DNA from: Phallusia mammillata
Lineage: Eukaryota; Chordata; Ascidiacea; Phlebobranchia; Ascidiidae
Reading direction: 5' to 3'
DNA: 64,000 bases
Assembly (NCBI GenBank): GCA_003260075.1
Contig: QLIY01000314.1
Location: forward strand, 43,502 to 107,501
Below, piece by piece: positions 40,468 through 51,262 of the stretch. The notes beneath the pieces were generated by a model. That model was not told the origin of the DNA. It ran no database searches and was given only the letters and a program-made list of their open reading frames with translations. Every line of letters begins with the position of its first letter. The first letter of the stretch is position 1. Position numbers and translations under genes: made by a program.

Positions 40468-41007
40468 CAGTGGTCTTCAACCTGTGGGCCGCGACCCCAA
40501 GTGGGGTCGATATGAATTCAATTTACTGGCATTTAAATCTATTACCAAAAAATGATATGTTTTTGTTCTAGCTCGTAACTTTTGCTTATGTTGTTCAGTA
40601 CAGCTTGGTACCTCGTGTCACAATCTAATCATTGTGATGCAATAATATATATAAAACACAAGTTGTCCAACCCATTGTTACAGGATAGAGCCCCATGGTT
40701 GACATATTATGTCCAAAACAATACAGCAGGTACAGGGAAAAATACATAAATTTACTAATTTCTTCAAACTGGTGAACTTTAACACGAATTAGATTGGCCA
40801 AATTAAATAAAACTTAGGGTTCTAACATTTGAGCATAATAATGCACGCTGAATGTTAATATTTAAAGTCTACTAAGCGGGCATATTTACATAAAAATAGT
40901 TTTAGTTTCGGCATACTTCCTATGGGAAAAAAATGGGTTTGCATGTAAATGCTGATTTAATTTTTTTTTAAATTGGGGGCGCTTTTAAAAAAGGTTGAAG
41001 ACCACTG
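40468..41007. mobile_element. hAT-type MITE
   Basis: 540 bp. Ends cagtggtcttcaacc and ggttgaagaccactg. Flanks acttacag and gtttacag match at 6 of 8 positions. Begins with ggccgcgaccccaag as in related elements. No transposase. Confidence 0.8.
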
Positions 41008-41367
41008 GTTTACAGTAAATAAAATGTCAGCATTAAAGATCAGTTATCAGTCCACATAAATACCAGTAATTGGAATCTGCCTCAAACACCTATATTGTGG
41101 TATCTATACAAACTTGATGAAGTAATGCAGGCAGGGGCCTCAAACACGCAGCCCTCCAAGGGTTTTTGTGAAGTCCGCGAACTTTTAAATTTTAGATGTG
41201 TAACTGAAATACCCTGTCAGACCACCAATAACACAAACAATCATTCTTTATGGGTAATGGCTAAAAATAAATGCAATTTTTTAATAGTATGATCAACAAG
41301 GTCCATCCCGTTAAGAATCAGCAATTCCAATTGTTGTGTCATATTTTTCCATTTTCCGTCATCATAC

Positions 41368-41558
41368 GGTCATGTCTAAAACTGCGGTCCCACTTGGATC
41401 ACTTGGCCCAGCACTTGGCTCGCTTCATGCTATTAAAAAACTGCTGGCCCGCTTCTCGCAAGTATAAAAACTGTGGGCCCGCAGTTTTTTCTATTGCATG
41501 GGGCGGGCCAAGTGCTGGGCCTAGCGGGCCAAGTGGGCCCGCAGTTTTAGACGTGACC
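41368..41558. repeat. Long inverted-repeat element rich in GGGCC
   Basis: About 190 bp. The arms ggtcatgtctaaaactgcgg and ccgcagttttagacgtgacc pair almost perfectly, and inner repeats of gggcc and ccaagtg also pair. It is GC-rich against an AT-rich background. A foldback MITE is the likeliest explanation. Confidence 0.65.
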
Positions 41559-43155
41559 CGTCATCGTATGCTATTTGTTTACGCATAGTAGTTAAATAAA
41601 TGCACAAAATTTGTAACACATAATTTTTTGGTTCACTTTACTTCAACAAATGTTCTGATGTCTGGAACTCGAGTGACTTAAAAAAATTTTGTTGCCCCTC
41701 AAACAAATTTTAATTTGAGATCCCTGTTTTAGAACCTTTTTTAGATTTGTCATAAAAGCCTACTTACCCATCACAATAAAGTTGCAAATTAACTTTCTTT
41801 CAACAAATTTATGTGCTGTTTACCTACAAAGTCTGCCGTATAGTTTGTTGGTGTGTCACATTTTTAAAAAGTTTGTGAACCACCGGAACAATAAGATGTG
41901 AAAATACAGAAAACACGGAATAAAGGGAATGTGTGTTTTAACACATGCAAAGCAAAATTAGATTATTTGGGTATTTTTTGTATAATTTTTATGGGGTAAC
42001 AAACATAAAAGTCACTCCTTTTTCTATTACGACACAATCAATGTATATATAATAGTAAGATAGGTTGGAGTATTGAGCTGAGTGAAGCAGTTGCTGTAAT
42101 ATTTACTCATAATTTGTCTTGATTATAAGCCGCACTTAATTGTGTGACAGATATTGAGGACTTGGCAAAAAAGGGGGGTGTCAAAAAAATGCAGGCCACC
42201 TTCGATTGTATAACGGATTCAAAGGCTAAAAAGTACATTAAAACCTGGTCATCTGCATGACTGTGAATTTTATAGATGAAATGCCACGAATAGCATGGTT
42301 TAAGTGTTACATGGCTAGTTATAGTTTGCTTATTTTAGAATAGTGAGCAGTATAGATGTTGAAGTGGACTGGGTTGGGTACAGAGGTGAACGTAATAATT
42401 TAAAGAATCTGTGCCTAAAAATATTTTACAATTGAAAAAAATTGGGGTATGAATAAGTGTAAATAATGCGTTTTCAATTTTCATGTAATAACCTAAAAGA
42501 GTGCTCTATTTATCATTTGTTCAAAAATACCGAGGAGCATCACTGCAAACTGCAGTTCTGTTTCATGAATGCTATTTGTCCAGATTCCAGAACAATGTCA
42601 GGAGCATGACTTGAGATAACAGAACAACTCCAACAGTTTCAGAAAACCTGCACTTCACAAACGACCCATTTCAACCTGTATTTTTGTAAAACTTCATAAA
42701 GCCGCGCGAGACCTATGCCTACCACTAAACGCATTCAAGCGTTTCCTTTTTTAAAAACGAAAAAGAAATGCGAAAAAATCTAATATTTTTTTGCTTTTAG
42801 AGAAAAAATGCAAAAAATTATGTAGAAATGTTGAAATTAATGAAAAATTACAAATTCTACTTTTATGATGAAATGCGAGTAAAACGACATGGTTCCTGTT
42901 TTATGAAACGCTGTGTTGTATCTATTTTGAGTTCTTTGATGATATACGGTAGTCCTGGACCTAAACTTAATACAATATTTTTGTTTTAGAAATATGTATT
43001 TCTGTTTCATCTTTTTTTTAAATAATTTTTCATTGAATCCAGATTGGATTTTACGTGTTGGCCAAAACCGATAAATAAGCGGTTACCACATGCAGTATCG
43101 ACCGAAGAAAATTTGGCGCTTATGAAGTCGGTTGTGCGATACAGCGAGACTGGGT

Positions 43156-43260
43156 TACCGTATTTGCTCGATTGTAAGCCGCGGCTTATATTGTTTTTTT
43201 AGGGGGGGGGGGAAGGGCGGCTTATGAACGAGGGCGGCTTACAATCGAGCAAATACGGTA
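43156..43260. repeat. Foldback MITE with taccgtatttgctcg arms
   Basis: Inverted arms taccgtatttgctcgattg and caatcgagcaaatacggta flank a 60-base loop holding a G11 run (43202-43212, possibly a gap). It starts TA and ends TA, as in Tc1/mariner-type MITEs. Degenerate relatives are near 38030-38105 and 42110-42200. Confidence 0.7.
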
Positions 43261-43388
43261 TGCGGTTCAAAACTAGTTTAGCTCGTTTTGGGCGGATGAA
43301 AATAGCACGTTTTGTGGTAAAAATGTGTAATAACAAGTTATAGAAACAAATAGTAGATACTAGATACGCTCTACTAGCACAATGTTAA

Positions 43389-43446
43389 CTTTTTTTGTGT
43401 TTTTTTTCTTTTATGTTTATTGTTTATGCTTTATTGTTATTACTAT

Positions 43447-43505
<59 letters not shown>

Positions 43506-43574
43506 CTTTTTTTGTGTTTTTTTCTTTTATGTTTATTGTTTATGCTTTATTGTTATTACTATTTGGGGGGGGGG
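43389..43574. repeat. Duplicated block with G57 and G10 runs
   Basis: The block cttttttttgtg... ending attactattt occurs before the G57 run (43449-43505) and again before a G10 run (43565-43574). Another G10 run follows at 43687-43696. The poly-Gly ORFs across it are artefacts. Confidence 0.65.
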
Positions 43575-44169
43575 CCTCTTGCCCCTACGTGGCGGCGCCC
43601 ATGGCGTGTACAGATTATACGTCGATATACGTTCTTTCGGGTACAGTTATCAACGTAACTAACAGATATGGGCAAATAGTCGTACCGGGGGGGGGGTATT
43701 TATTTTTCAACTTTAATTTTTGGACTTGTTTAAACTAATATCCTCATTTATGTTAAATGGCAAAATTAAATGCCAAAACACTTTCATCGGTAATTCTAAA
43801 TGAGTCCACAGTTAACTATTAATTTGAACTATCCGGCAGGGTTTCTTTCGTTGGTTTCTTTTCCTGTTGAACCCCACCCTCTTTCCCTAACACGGGTGGT
43901 TAGATTGTAGGGCCCCCACCACTGGTCCCACCATCGGTTCACTTTGCGGGGCATGTCGGTCCTGCACACGCGAGATCTCGTTCAACAAAATAAATCCATG
44001 TTGCCATACCAAACAGCAACAACAAACTAAATGTGCCCTTAAAGGGCTTAAAGGTAAATATAGTTTTTGGCTGACCTGAAACAGGTTTGTCAACCCTATT
44101 CATATCTGGAACAAACTTGAACTGGAAGATATTAAGAAAAAACACCAGAAAAAACTAAAAATATGAAGG

Positions 44170-44591
44170 TACTAAAGGAATGGTACAGCACATGCAGTTA
44201 ACTTTTTTGTGAAGGGTCAGAGACATGCACCAATAATTATGGGTCCCCTTCCCTGAAGGGGACACATATTGATTTTACTCAAAATGTTTTTGTTTGNAAA
44301 CAAAAACATTCCTTCTCAATTCCCCCCCAAGCCATTATTCTTGTAAAATTGAGTGTAGTGACACAAATGAAAGTAAATTCTTTAAAAAAACTTTCTATTT
44401 GGTTGGTCTGTGGCCCAATCAAAATGCTTCGATGGCCCACCAGTGGGCATTTTGAGAACCACTGTACTAAAGGAATGGTACAGCACATGCAGTTAACTTT
44501 TTTGTGAAGGGTCAGAGACATGCACCAATAATTATGGGTCCCCTTCCCTGAAGGGGACACATATTGATTTTACTCAAAATGTTTTTGTTTG
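44170..44591. repeat. Two alleles in tandem: empty and MITE-containing
   Basis: A 127-base block (tactaaaggaatggtacagc...) occurs at 44170-44296 and again at 44465-44591. Between them are a single N (44297) and the right part of a hAT MITE ending gagaaccactg at 44464. The 8 bases after that end (tactaaag) also start copy 1, as expected of a target-site duplication. Confidence 0.7.
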
Positions 44592-45223
44592 TTTTCTTTT
44601 TTTTTTCTTTCATTTTTCTTCTCCCCAAAGTTTGTCCGACTCGTTTTTCCATCAAATCCTTGATGGATTTGGCTGAAATTTACACAGATGGTAGATGTAG
44701 TTATGTAGATGTGCATCCCATTTTGTTTTTGTTGATAACCCCAGTATTCACCCTGCTCGCCCCCTAAAATGGGTGTTTTTACACCGAAGTTGGTCCGACT
44801 CATTTTTCCATCAAATGTTTGATGGATGTGGCTGAAATTTACACAAATGGTAGATATACTTATGTAGATGTGCATCCCACTTTGTTTTGTTGATAACCCC
44901 AGTATTTACCCCGCTAGCCCCCAAAAATGAGTGAGATTTTATACAGTGTCAGAATTGGCTGAAAATTGGATTTCTTGTATAGCATGCCATTTATAGGTGT
45001 TGATTGTTGCGTTCAACCCTGTAGTCCTAACATTTACCCNTGCATTATCTACAACTTTGCATGTGTGGGGACCCATGAGTTTTTGCTTGCAGAAACAACC
45101 AAGGTTATAAAAGACGATGGCTAATATGGGACCCAATATAAATAAGTGTAGGAAATATATTAATGTTTCAAAATATGCTATAGTGTATGTGCAAGGGCAA
45201 TATGTGCTAAGCCACCCTTCTAG
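44234..45223 (+). repeat. R1 interspersed repeat
   Basis: Starts attatgggtccccttccctg (repeated at 44532 because of the local duplication), continues with two tandem units of about 145 bases (44630-44767, 44768-44930), and ends gccacccttctag at 45223. N at 45040 marks a join. Non-coding. Confidence 0.75.
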
Positions 45224-45666
45224 TTTATATTCAATCTTTCTAATTAATCAGTTTTAAACCTATTTCATTTTGATCTTTGACCAGTTATAACAGCATTTTA
45301 TAAGATGATTCTATTTAATTTACCATTTTAATTAATTTAGTTTATTCACACTGAGATAATGAAACCAACAAGGAGATGTGAACATAAACATTATGTGTGC
45401 GGGGCTGCGACCGACCTCGTGGTCAGCCACCATTTACACAGGTAGATTTACAAAAGAACGTAACTGAATATGTGAACAAAAAACACAATGGCAAATATAT
45501 AGAAACAAATATATAAAAAAAACATATTCAAACACATGATTTAAACAAACAAGGTGAAGATGAGGAAAGTAGAGGGAAAAGTGATGGAAACTAGAGAAAA
45601 AGTAAAAAATATGCTAGTGTAAAAGGATGCATCTAAAATACGCACACTCACTTGATGCATTGTTAC

Positions 45667-45823
45667 AATTATTAGTGCGACATGCAATATTAAAGTGTAT
45701 CGAGCAATCCTATATATTTTAGATGCACCAAGTGTAGAGGGGGGGGGGGTAATTATTAGTGCAACATGAAATATGAAAGTGTATCGAGCAATCCTATATA
45801 TTTTAGATGCACCAAGTGTAGAG
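45667..45823. repeat. Direct duplication around a G11 run
   Basis: The block beginning aattattagtgc recurs after G at 45739-45749, with small differences (gcgacatgcaat versus gcaacatgaaat). It lies upstream of the Tudor gene and could disturb its promoter or 5' UTR in this assembly. Confidence 0.7.
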
Positions 45824-45961
45824 CAACTTTTCCGACATATATATTTAAATTGTGTCATAACGATTTGCAGACTTTTTGATTACCCATCTGTATTAATTGT
45901 CTTTACTTTGTAGTGTTTTGTAGTTGTTTAAACCAAGCAGTTGATTGATTGTTGCTGAATC

Positions 45962-48712
45962 ATGTCAATTCAGCAGTCTCAACAGTACAGAAACAAGAAA
46001 TCAGGTATTAGGGGAAATGAAGAAAAAAATAGCACCCTTTATATCTTGGGTATTCCACCAGAGTTGACTGAAAATGCATTACAAAATCTGTTTTCAACTT
46101 TTGGCAATGTTACATTGGTAAATATTCTGCCACCAAAACATGGTCAAACATGTAAAGCTGGTTTTGTGGAATTTGAAAACCTGGTACAAGCTGAGTTGGC
46201 AATCAAAAGTTTGAATGGCTTCAAGCTTGGAGAATACACATTAAAGGTTGAAAAAGCGAAACCTCGCAAGCTTAGGTGTGAAGAAGGTAACAAAAATGAT
46301 TATCTTTCCCTAATTCAAAAGTTGGAAAAGGGCCCTTTGCTGCAAAAAGAATTGCTGGACATTACAAACAACAATAATGCAGGCAGTTATAAAAATCCTT
46401 TGGTATCTGAATCCTTTTCTGGCTCAATTGAAGAATCAAGTAATAAATGCTCGCTTCCCAATGCTGTTCCCGAAGGTGCACAGAATCAGGGAAGTACCTT
46501 GAAGGATAAAAGAAACCCTTGTCATGTGTGTGGTCAGTTGACCAAAAGCATGTGTAGTTCATGTAGTTCTGTATTTTATTGCAGTCGCAACTGTCAGGTG
46601 AAGGACTGGTCAAAGCATAAGCTAAACTGCAATCGCAACAATTCAAGAAAATCAGAATCACTTGAAAATGATGAGGACAGTGACTCACCACTCATTGTTG
46701 TTGACAGTTCAATTTGTAATCAATTTGCAAAACACCTAAAAGCAGTATCCAAGCAATCATCTGCAATTATTTGTAATGGTACAAAAGTACAAGCAGTTTG
46801 TACCAAAATAAATTCATTCACTTCCCAAATATCTTGTGGTGATCTCATAAGATTCTCTGTCACAGATGTGGATGCTAAAAATGCTTGTTTTATTTGTCAG
46901 TCAGTAATGCCAAATGACATTGTGAACCTAAATGAATTACAAGTGGGTTTGAATAAGTTTTATAATGACAGAAATGCTTCAAAAGTTGCCTCACCTAAAG
47001 TTGGCAATTTTGTGGCTGCTGTGTATGCAGAAGATGGACAGTGGTATCGAGCAGTGATTGAGAGGGTCTCTCCTGATGATAAAGCTTTGGTCAAGTTTAT
47101 TGACTATGGTAACAAGGAGTTGGTTAATTTTACTGACCTATATGTTCTCAAGGAAATGTTTTGCACACAGTCTGCATTTTCTGTGAACTGCAAACTCAAT
47201 GGAATGGGATCAGAGCCATGGAATGAAAAAGCACTTGAGTGTATTTTATCTGCTTTAAGTGGCAGCAACTTAATTATTGATGCTTGTATTGCTGAAGTGA
47301 TGGATGGTGTGGTGTATGCAGAAGTTAAAGCAAATGGAGTTGGAATTGCAGAAAATCTCTTGCGCATTGCTTGTGTCTCACCAGTAGCAGAGATTGGCAA
47401 ATCTAAAAATGATGAAAGTGTAGCAGAGCAAACAAATCCAAATATGCATCATTTAGAAAATGAAATGGAACAAAAAATACAAAACCATGATTCTAAGCTC
47501 AAAGATGTGGTTGAAATTGCAAAGAATGGTTTTGATTTGCTGCCAATGAAAATTCCAGATGGGTCCTTTCAGATAATTATTTCTCACACTGTATGCCCAG
47601 ATTCTATATTTTGTCAGTTGATCCAAAGTGGGCTTTATGAGTTGCAAACTCAGTTTAAAGAACTAACACAGATTTGCAATTCTAATAAAGTGTCATCATG
47701 GATTCCAAGGACTGGTGATATTTGTGCTGCAATGTTTCCAGAAGACAATGTTTGGTATCGTGCAAAAGTTGTTGGTCTGAAGAAAGAAAAAGATGTGGTT
47801 AAGGTCCAATTTGTAGATTTTGGAAATACTGAGATGATTCCAAATCACCTTATTCAGCAACTCCCATCACAATTTGCTTTACTTCCAGTCCAAGCTTTTG
47901 AAGCATCTTTAAGTGGCTGCTATGCCAAAGATGATACCTGGTCTAAAGACTGCATATCACTTATAAAAGAATGGCAAAATAAGTCGTTTTTGGCTCGTGT
48001 GGAAGGTACTTGTGCCGATACAGGCAAACCAAGCTTGACAGTTTTTGTGGATGAAAAGTCAACATTAAACGAGTTGTTAGTAAAGGAAAAACATGTCTTG
48101 AAAGTGCCATATGCTAAAACGGAACCAGATGTACCAAAATTTGAGGTGTGTCAAACCATAGAGAAACAAAAACCTCCTCTGGGTGTTAATGTGGATATTA
48201 TTATTACTGAATGCAATCAACCTGGAGAATTTTTCTGCCAATTAGTATCACAACAACTGCAGCAATTGGCGGAGACTTTGCAAGACTTAACCAAGCACTG
48301 CAAAGAAGCACCATCCTTTCCAACTGAATGTTTGTCTGAAATGTTTTGCTCAGCATTGTTTAAGGATGGAATGTGGTACAGGGCTCAGGTTAAACAGGTA
48401 GATGACAACACAATTTTTGTTGAATATGTTGATTATGGAAATTCAGCACTGATTTCAAAGCACAATGTTCAACTTTTACCTGCCAAGTTTGGGTCTCTTC
48501 CTGTACAAGCATTTAAATGTAACTTGGCAGATGCTAGCCCTGTCTGTGATGAAGGTTGGGGTGAAGATTTCATCAATGTCACACAAAATTTTGTAGGAAA
48601 ATGCATACATGCACAAATAGTTTCATGTGATGATGATGACATGCTCTTCATTAAAGTTCCCAATTTGTTGAATTCTTTGATTGTTGAAAAATGTGCATTG
48701 TACTGCTTTTAG
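45962..48712 (+). CDS. TDRD1-like protein: RRM, MYND zinc finger and three Tudor domains, intronless
   Basis: 916-residue single-exon ORF (ATG 45962, TAG 48710-48712). Residues 24-98 form an RRM (RNP2 LYILGI at 26-31; RNP1 KAGFVEFE at 65-72). Residues 187-223 form a complete MYND finger: C187, C190, C198, C201, C207, C211, H219, C223. Three extended Tudor domains have cores at about 345-400 (WYRA...FIDYGN), 581-640 (WYRA...FVDFGN) and 790-845 (WYRA...YVDYGN). The aromatic cage residues and Asn that bind symmetric dimethylarginine are present in each. By family, a germ-granule scaffold that binds methylated Piwi proteins in the piRNA pathway. Vertebrate TDRD1 has MYND and four Tudors without an RRM. 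All other genes here are intron-rich, so this could be a retrocopy, though the ORF is intact. A splice-acceptor-like agcag lies about 20 bases upstream of the ATG, so a non-coding 5' exon or trans-splicing is possible. Confidence 0.93.
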   Translation: MSIQQSQQYRNKKSGIRGNEEKNSTLYILGIPPELTENALQNLFSTFGNVTLVNILPPKHGQTCKAGFVEFENLVQAELAIKSLNGFKLGEYTLKVEKAKPRKLRCEEGNKNDYLSLIQKLEKGPLLQKELLDITNNNNAGSYKNPLVSESFSGSIEESSNKCSLPNAVPEGAQNQGSTLKDKRNPCHVCGQLTKSMCSSCSSVFYCSRNCQVKDWSKHKLNCNRNNSRKSESLENDEDSDSPLIVVDSSICNQFAKHLKAVSKQSSAIICNGTKVQAVCTKINSFTSQISCGDLIRFSVTDVDAKNACFICQSVMPNDIVNLNELQVGLNKFYNDRNASKVASPKVGNFVAAVYAEDGQWYRAVIERVSPDDKALVKFIDYGNKELVNFTDLYVLKEMFCTQSAFSVNCKLNGMGSEPWNEKALECILSALSGSNLIIDACIAEVMDGVVYAEVKANGVGIAENLLRIACVSPVAEIGKSKNDESVAEQTNPNMHHLENEMEQKIQNHDSKLKDVVEIAKNGFDLLPMKIPDGSFQIIISHTVCPDSIFCQLIQSGLYELQTQFKELTQICNSNKVSSWIPRTGDICAAMFPEDNVWYRAKVVGLKKEKDVVKVQFVDFGNTEMIPNHLIQQLPSQFALLPVQAFEASLSGCYAKDDTWSKDCISLIKEWQNKSFLARVEGTCADTGKPSLTVFVDEKSTLNELLVKEKHVLKVPYAKTEPDVPKFEVCQTIEKQKPPLGVNVDIIITECNQPGEFFCQLVSQQLQQLAETLQDLTKHCKEAPSFPTECLSEMFCSALFKDGMWYRAQVKQVDDNTIFVEYVDYGNSALISKHNVQLLPAKFGSLPVQAFKCNLADASPVCDEGWGEDFINVTQNFVGKCIHAQIVSCDDDDMLFIKVPNLLNSLIVEKCALYCF

Positions 48713-49823
48713 AAATTGTTGTGCTCGAACAGTCACCATTTTTTGTTTCCTTATTGGTTTTTGCATGCATTTAACCCATAATACTGTGGTAACTGTTATT
48801 TTCTTGTGGCTTCTCCAGCTGTCATTCAGTTACACATTTTGTGTACTGCCAGAAAATTTGCGTTTTCGTTGTATATCACAAACAAACTTTTTTATTTTAA
48901 ACACCAGTACTGCCTTGTACATACAGTATAAAATGTGGTCTGTTTCGAATGCTAACTGCGACATTTGCCTGGGTTGTATATGTGCATTTGTTCTGTTCCA
49001 TCACGTTTCTTCCCAAGATTGTGGTTTGCAAGGGGGCATTTCATTTCTATTAAAAAATTCGTTCCTTCTGTGACTTATTTTTGGACAAGACTTTGTGTAG
49101 GTGAAAATTGTATTTTTTCAATGAAAAGCAAGTTTTACATATATCAGTCAAGATTTGATTTTTTTCTTTGCTACACACTCAACATTACATAAAAAAGCCC
49201 AAAAGGGCAATTTACGGAAAAATCTGACAATGTGAGACTGAACGAACACGTTCATTAGTTTCGCGACCCATGGTTTATGCTCAGCTTCTGGAATTTCATG
49301 TACGTTTACACCAACAAAGCCGTTCTTGAGGCTCTGGGCCAGCGTTCGCAACCGGAGCCCCGTAAAATGCGTTTTAGGCTACTTTGTACCGAAATTGGTT
49401 CCCAGCAAGGCATCCATTTTTATTAAGGATTGTATGGGAGCAGTTTTGTTAACATTTACTGAACTAATTAAAAAGTAACGTCGTTAAAACGCAATAATAA
49501 TGCCAATTCTTGACACCAAATACATTGTAACACGCAATATTCTTTGGTGCTAGATAGGCCACCGCTAAATGCCGTAGCTTTCCCACTTTAAAAAAATGAT
49601 GCGCGCTTTCTGTTTAATAGTGTATGTTAAGACTATGTCGCTACATAGGCCACCAACTAATGATGACAATTAAGTATTTTCTTCACGATCAGGTATTTTT
49701 GATATGAGGACTTTTCAAGCAGGGGGGTCGCGATCCTGACCAAGTTTTTAGGGTTGCAAGTAGGCTACAGCACTCATTCGCAACCAAGTAAGAACTTTGC
49801 GGTCCCTTTTAAATCGCGAGGCA

Positions 49824-49994
49824 GACTCCAGTTTGAGAACCGCGCGGATTTAAGGTCAGAAAACGTATATAATTTTTTGAATAAATAGAATACATTTTAG
49901 GGTTGGGGGGGGGGACTCCAGTTTGAGAACCGCGCGGATTTAAGGCCAGAAAACGTATATAATTTTTTGAATAAATAGAATACATTTTAGGGTT
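49824..49994. repeat. Direct duplication around a G10 run
   Basis: The block beginning gactccagtttgagaaccgc recurs after the G run ending at 49914, with a single-base difference (aaggtcag versus aaggccag). Confidence 0.75.
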
Positions 49995-50617
49995 AGCTAA
50001 GTTTTTTTGACATTTCTGCAAAATTGTAAAACTATAAAAAATGTATCAATGTGTCAACAAGTAACAAAAGGAGGCAATTATTCGCGCACAAATACTATTA
50101 ACAAACGGCTTTCGGATCATGCGTTGTAATTTTGTTTAACCAGGAAAAAATAGTACTAAAATCCATTCTGCCGGTTTGTGCAATCTTTAAGATGTTACTA
50201 TAAAATGTTCTATATGTTTTGATAAACCAAAAATACCTTCCGTAGTTTAGTATGAGCCACTATATTGCAATGGCTCTGGTTTGGTGACCCTGAACTATGT
50301 TAGTATAAATCACATGATGTGTCTTGAAGATGCAAACTGGTGGCGCTCACTTGAGATGGAAATTTTGTTTGCAGGTAGGCAAAAATGGATGTCAAACAAG
50401 AAATAAAATAGTACGCAATGCAGAAAATTCAATCCAAGGGATTGTGTATTTCAGCATATATTGTTAGCAATCTTGATAATTCACGCCTTCTTCCTTAGAT
50501 AAAATTGTTACCCTCATTTAAACAAACGTCGTGGAAACAAAGGAACAAAAGTCAGATACAGGTGTCAGGGTAGATTGATTGATTCGGGGTCTGGTTGCTC
50601 TGGAGTCTGTGTACTCC

Positions 50618-50874
50618 GTTAAAGTCGTGTTACTCCGTAGCCGCAAAATGTTCAAACGTCAAAATGCCAATTTACCACTGAATCGAATCTAATCAATCAG
50701 AACTTGGAAGTTGGAACACCAAGTGTGTCTGTTGGTTCTTGGGGGGGGGGTGTTAAAGTCGTGTTACTCCGTAGCCGCAAAATGTTTAAACGTCAAAATG
50801 CCAATTTACCACTGAATCGAATCTAGTCAATCAGAACTTGGAAGTTGGAACACCAAGTGTGTCTGTTGGTTCTT
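50618..50874. repeat. Direct duplication around a G10 run
   Basis: The 123-base block beginning gttaaagtcgtgttactccg recurs after G at 50741-50750. The copies differ at two or three bases only. Confidence 0.75.
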
Positions 50875-51262
50875 TTGTACTATATGCAAACTTTTTGTGT
50901 TGCATTAAATAGATCGAGTCTCTTTAGTCTTCAGGTTGTATCTCTCAAGGCCTAAAGTTAAACGCAGCCGGCGCTGATAGGCTGGTCAGTCGTAAATCGT
51001 GACTGCTGCAAGTGCAATATACTGCAGGGATCAGTGCATTGTTTAAGGTTTTTCTTACAATGGTTTAGCAATTCCAGTAGGTTAGTGTTTTGTTGATCAA
51101 AGCACATTGCACTGATTCCTTGAGTTTGTACAAAAATCTTCAAGTTTTAGTGTTACTCGTGGTCCATCTCCATGGTTATTGCAGCAAGTAATTAATATGC
51201 TATCGTTTCAGTTTTCAAAACTTGACATTTTTAAAGGTATATTTTTTAACTGTGGTTGCAAA

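Larger units (their letters stand above)
39760..45961. other. 6.2-kb intergenic region between CSE1L and the Tudor gene
   Basis: Divergently transcribed genes flank this region, so both promoters lie inside. I found no exon. It holds a hAT element (40468-41007), two hairpin MITEs (41368-41558, 43156-43260), gap runs near 43.4-43.7 kb, an R1 copy (44234-45223) and a duplication at 45667-45823. Confidence 0.6.
48713..51262. other. Intergenic region, Tudor 3' UTR and ACSS2 upstream
   Basis: No gene seen. It contains two contig-overlap duplications (49824-49994, 50618-50874), both with G10 runs. hAT-derived fragments near 49.7-49.85 kb end with gtttgagaaccgcg. ACSS2 upstream sequence occupies the right edge. 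Confidence 0.5.
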
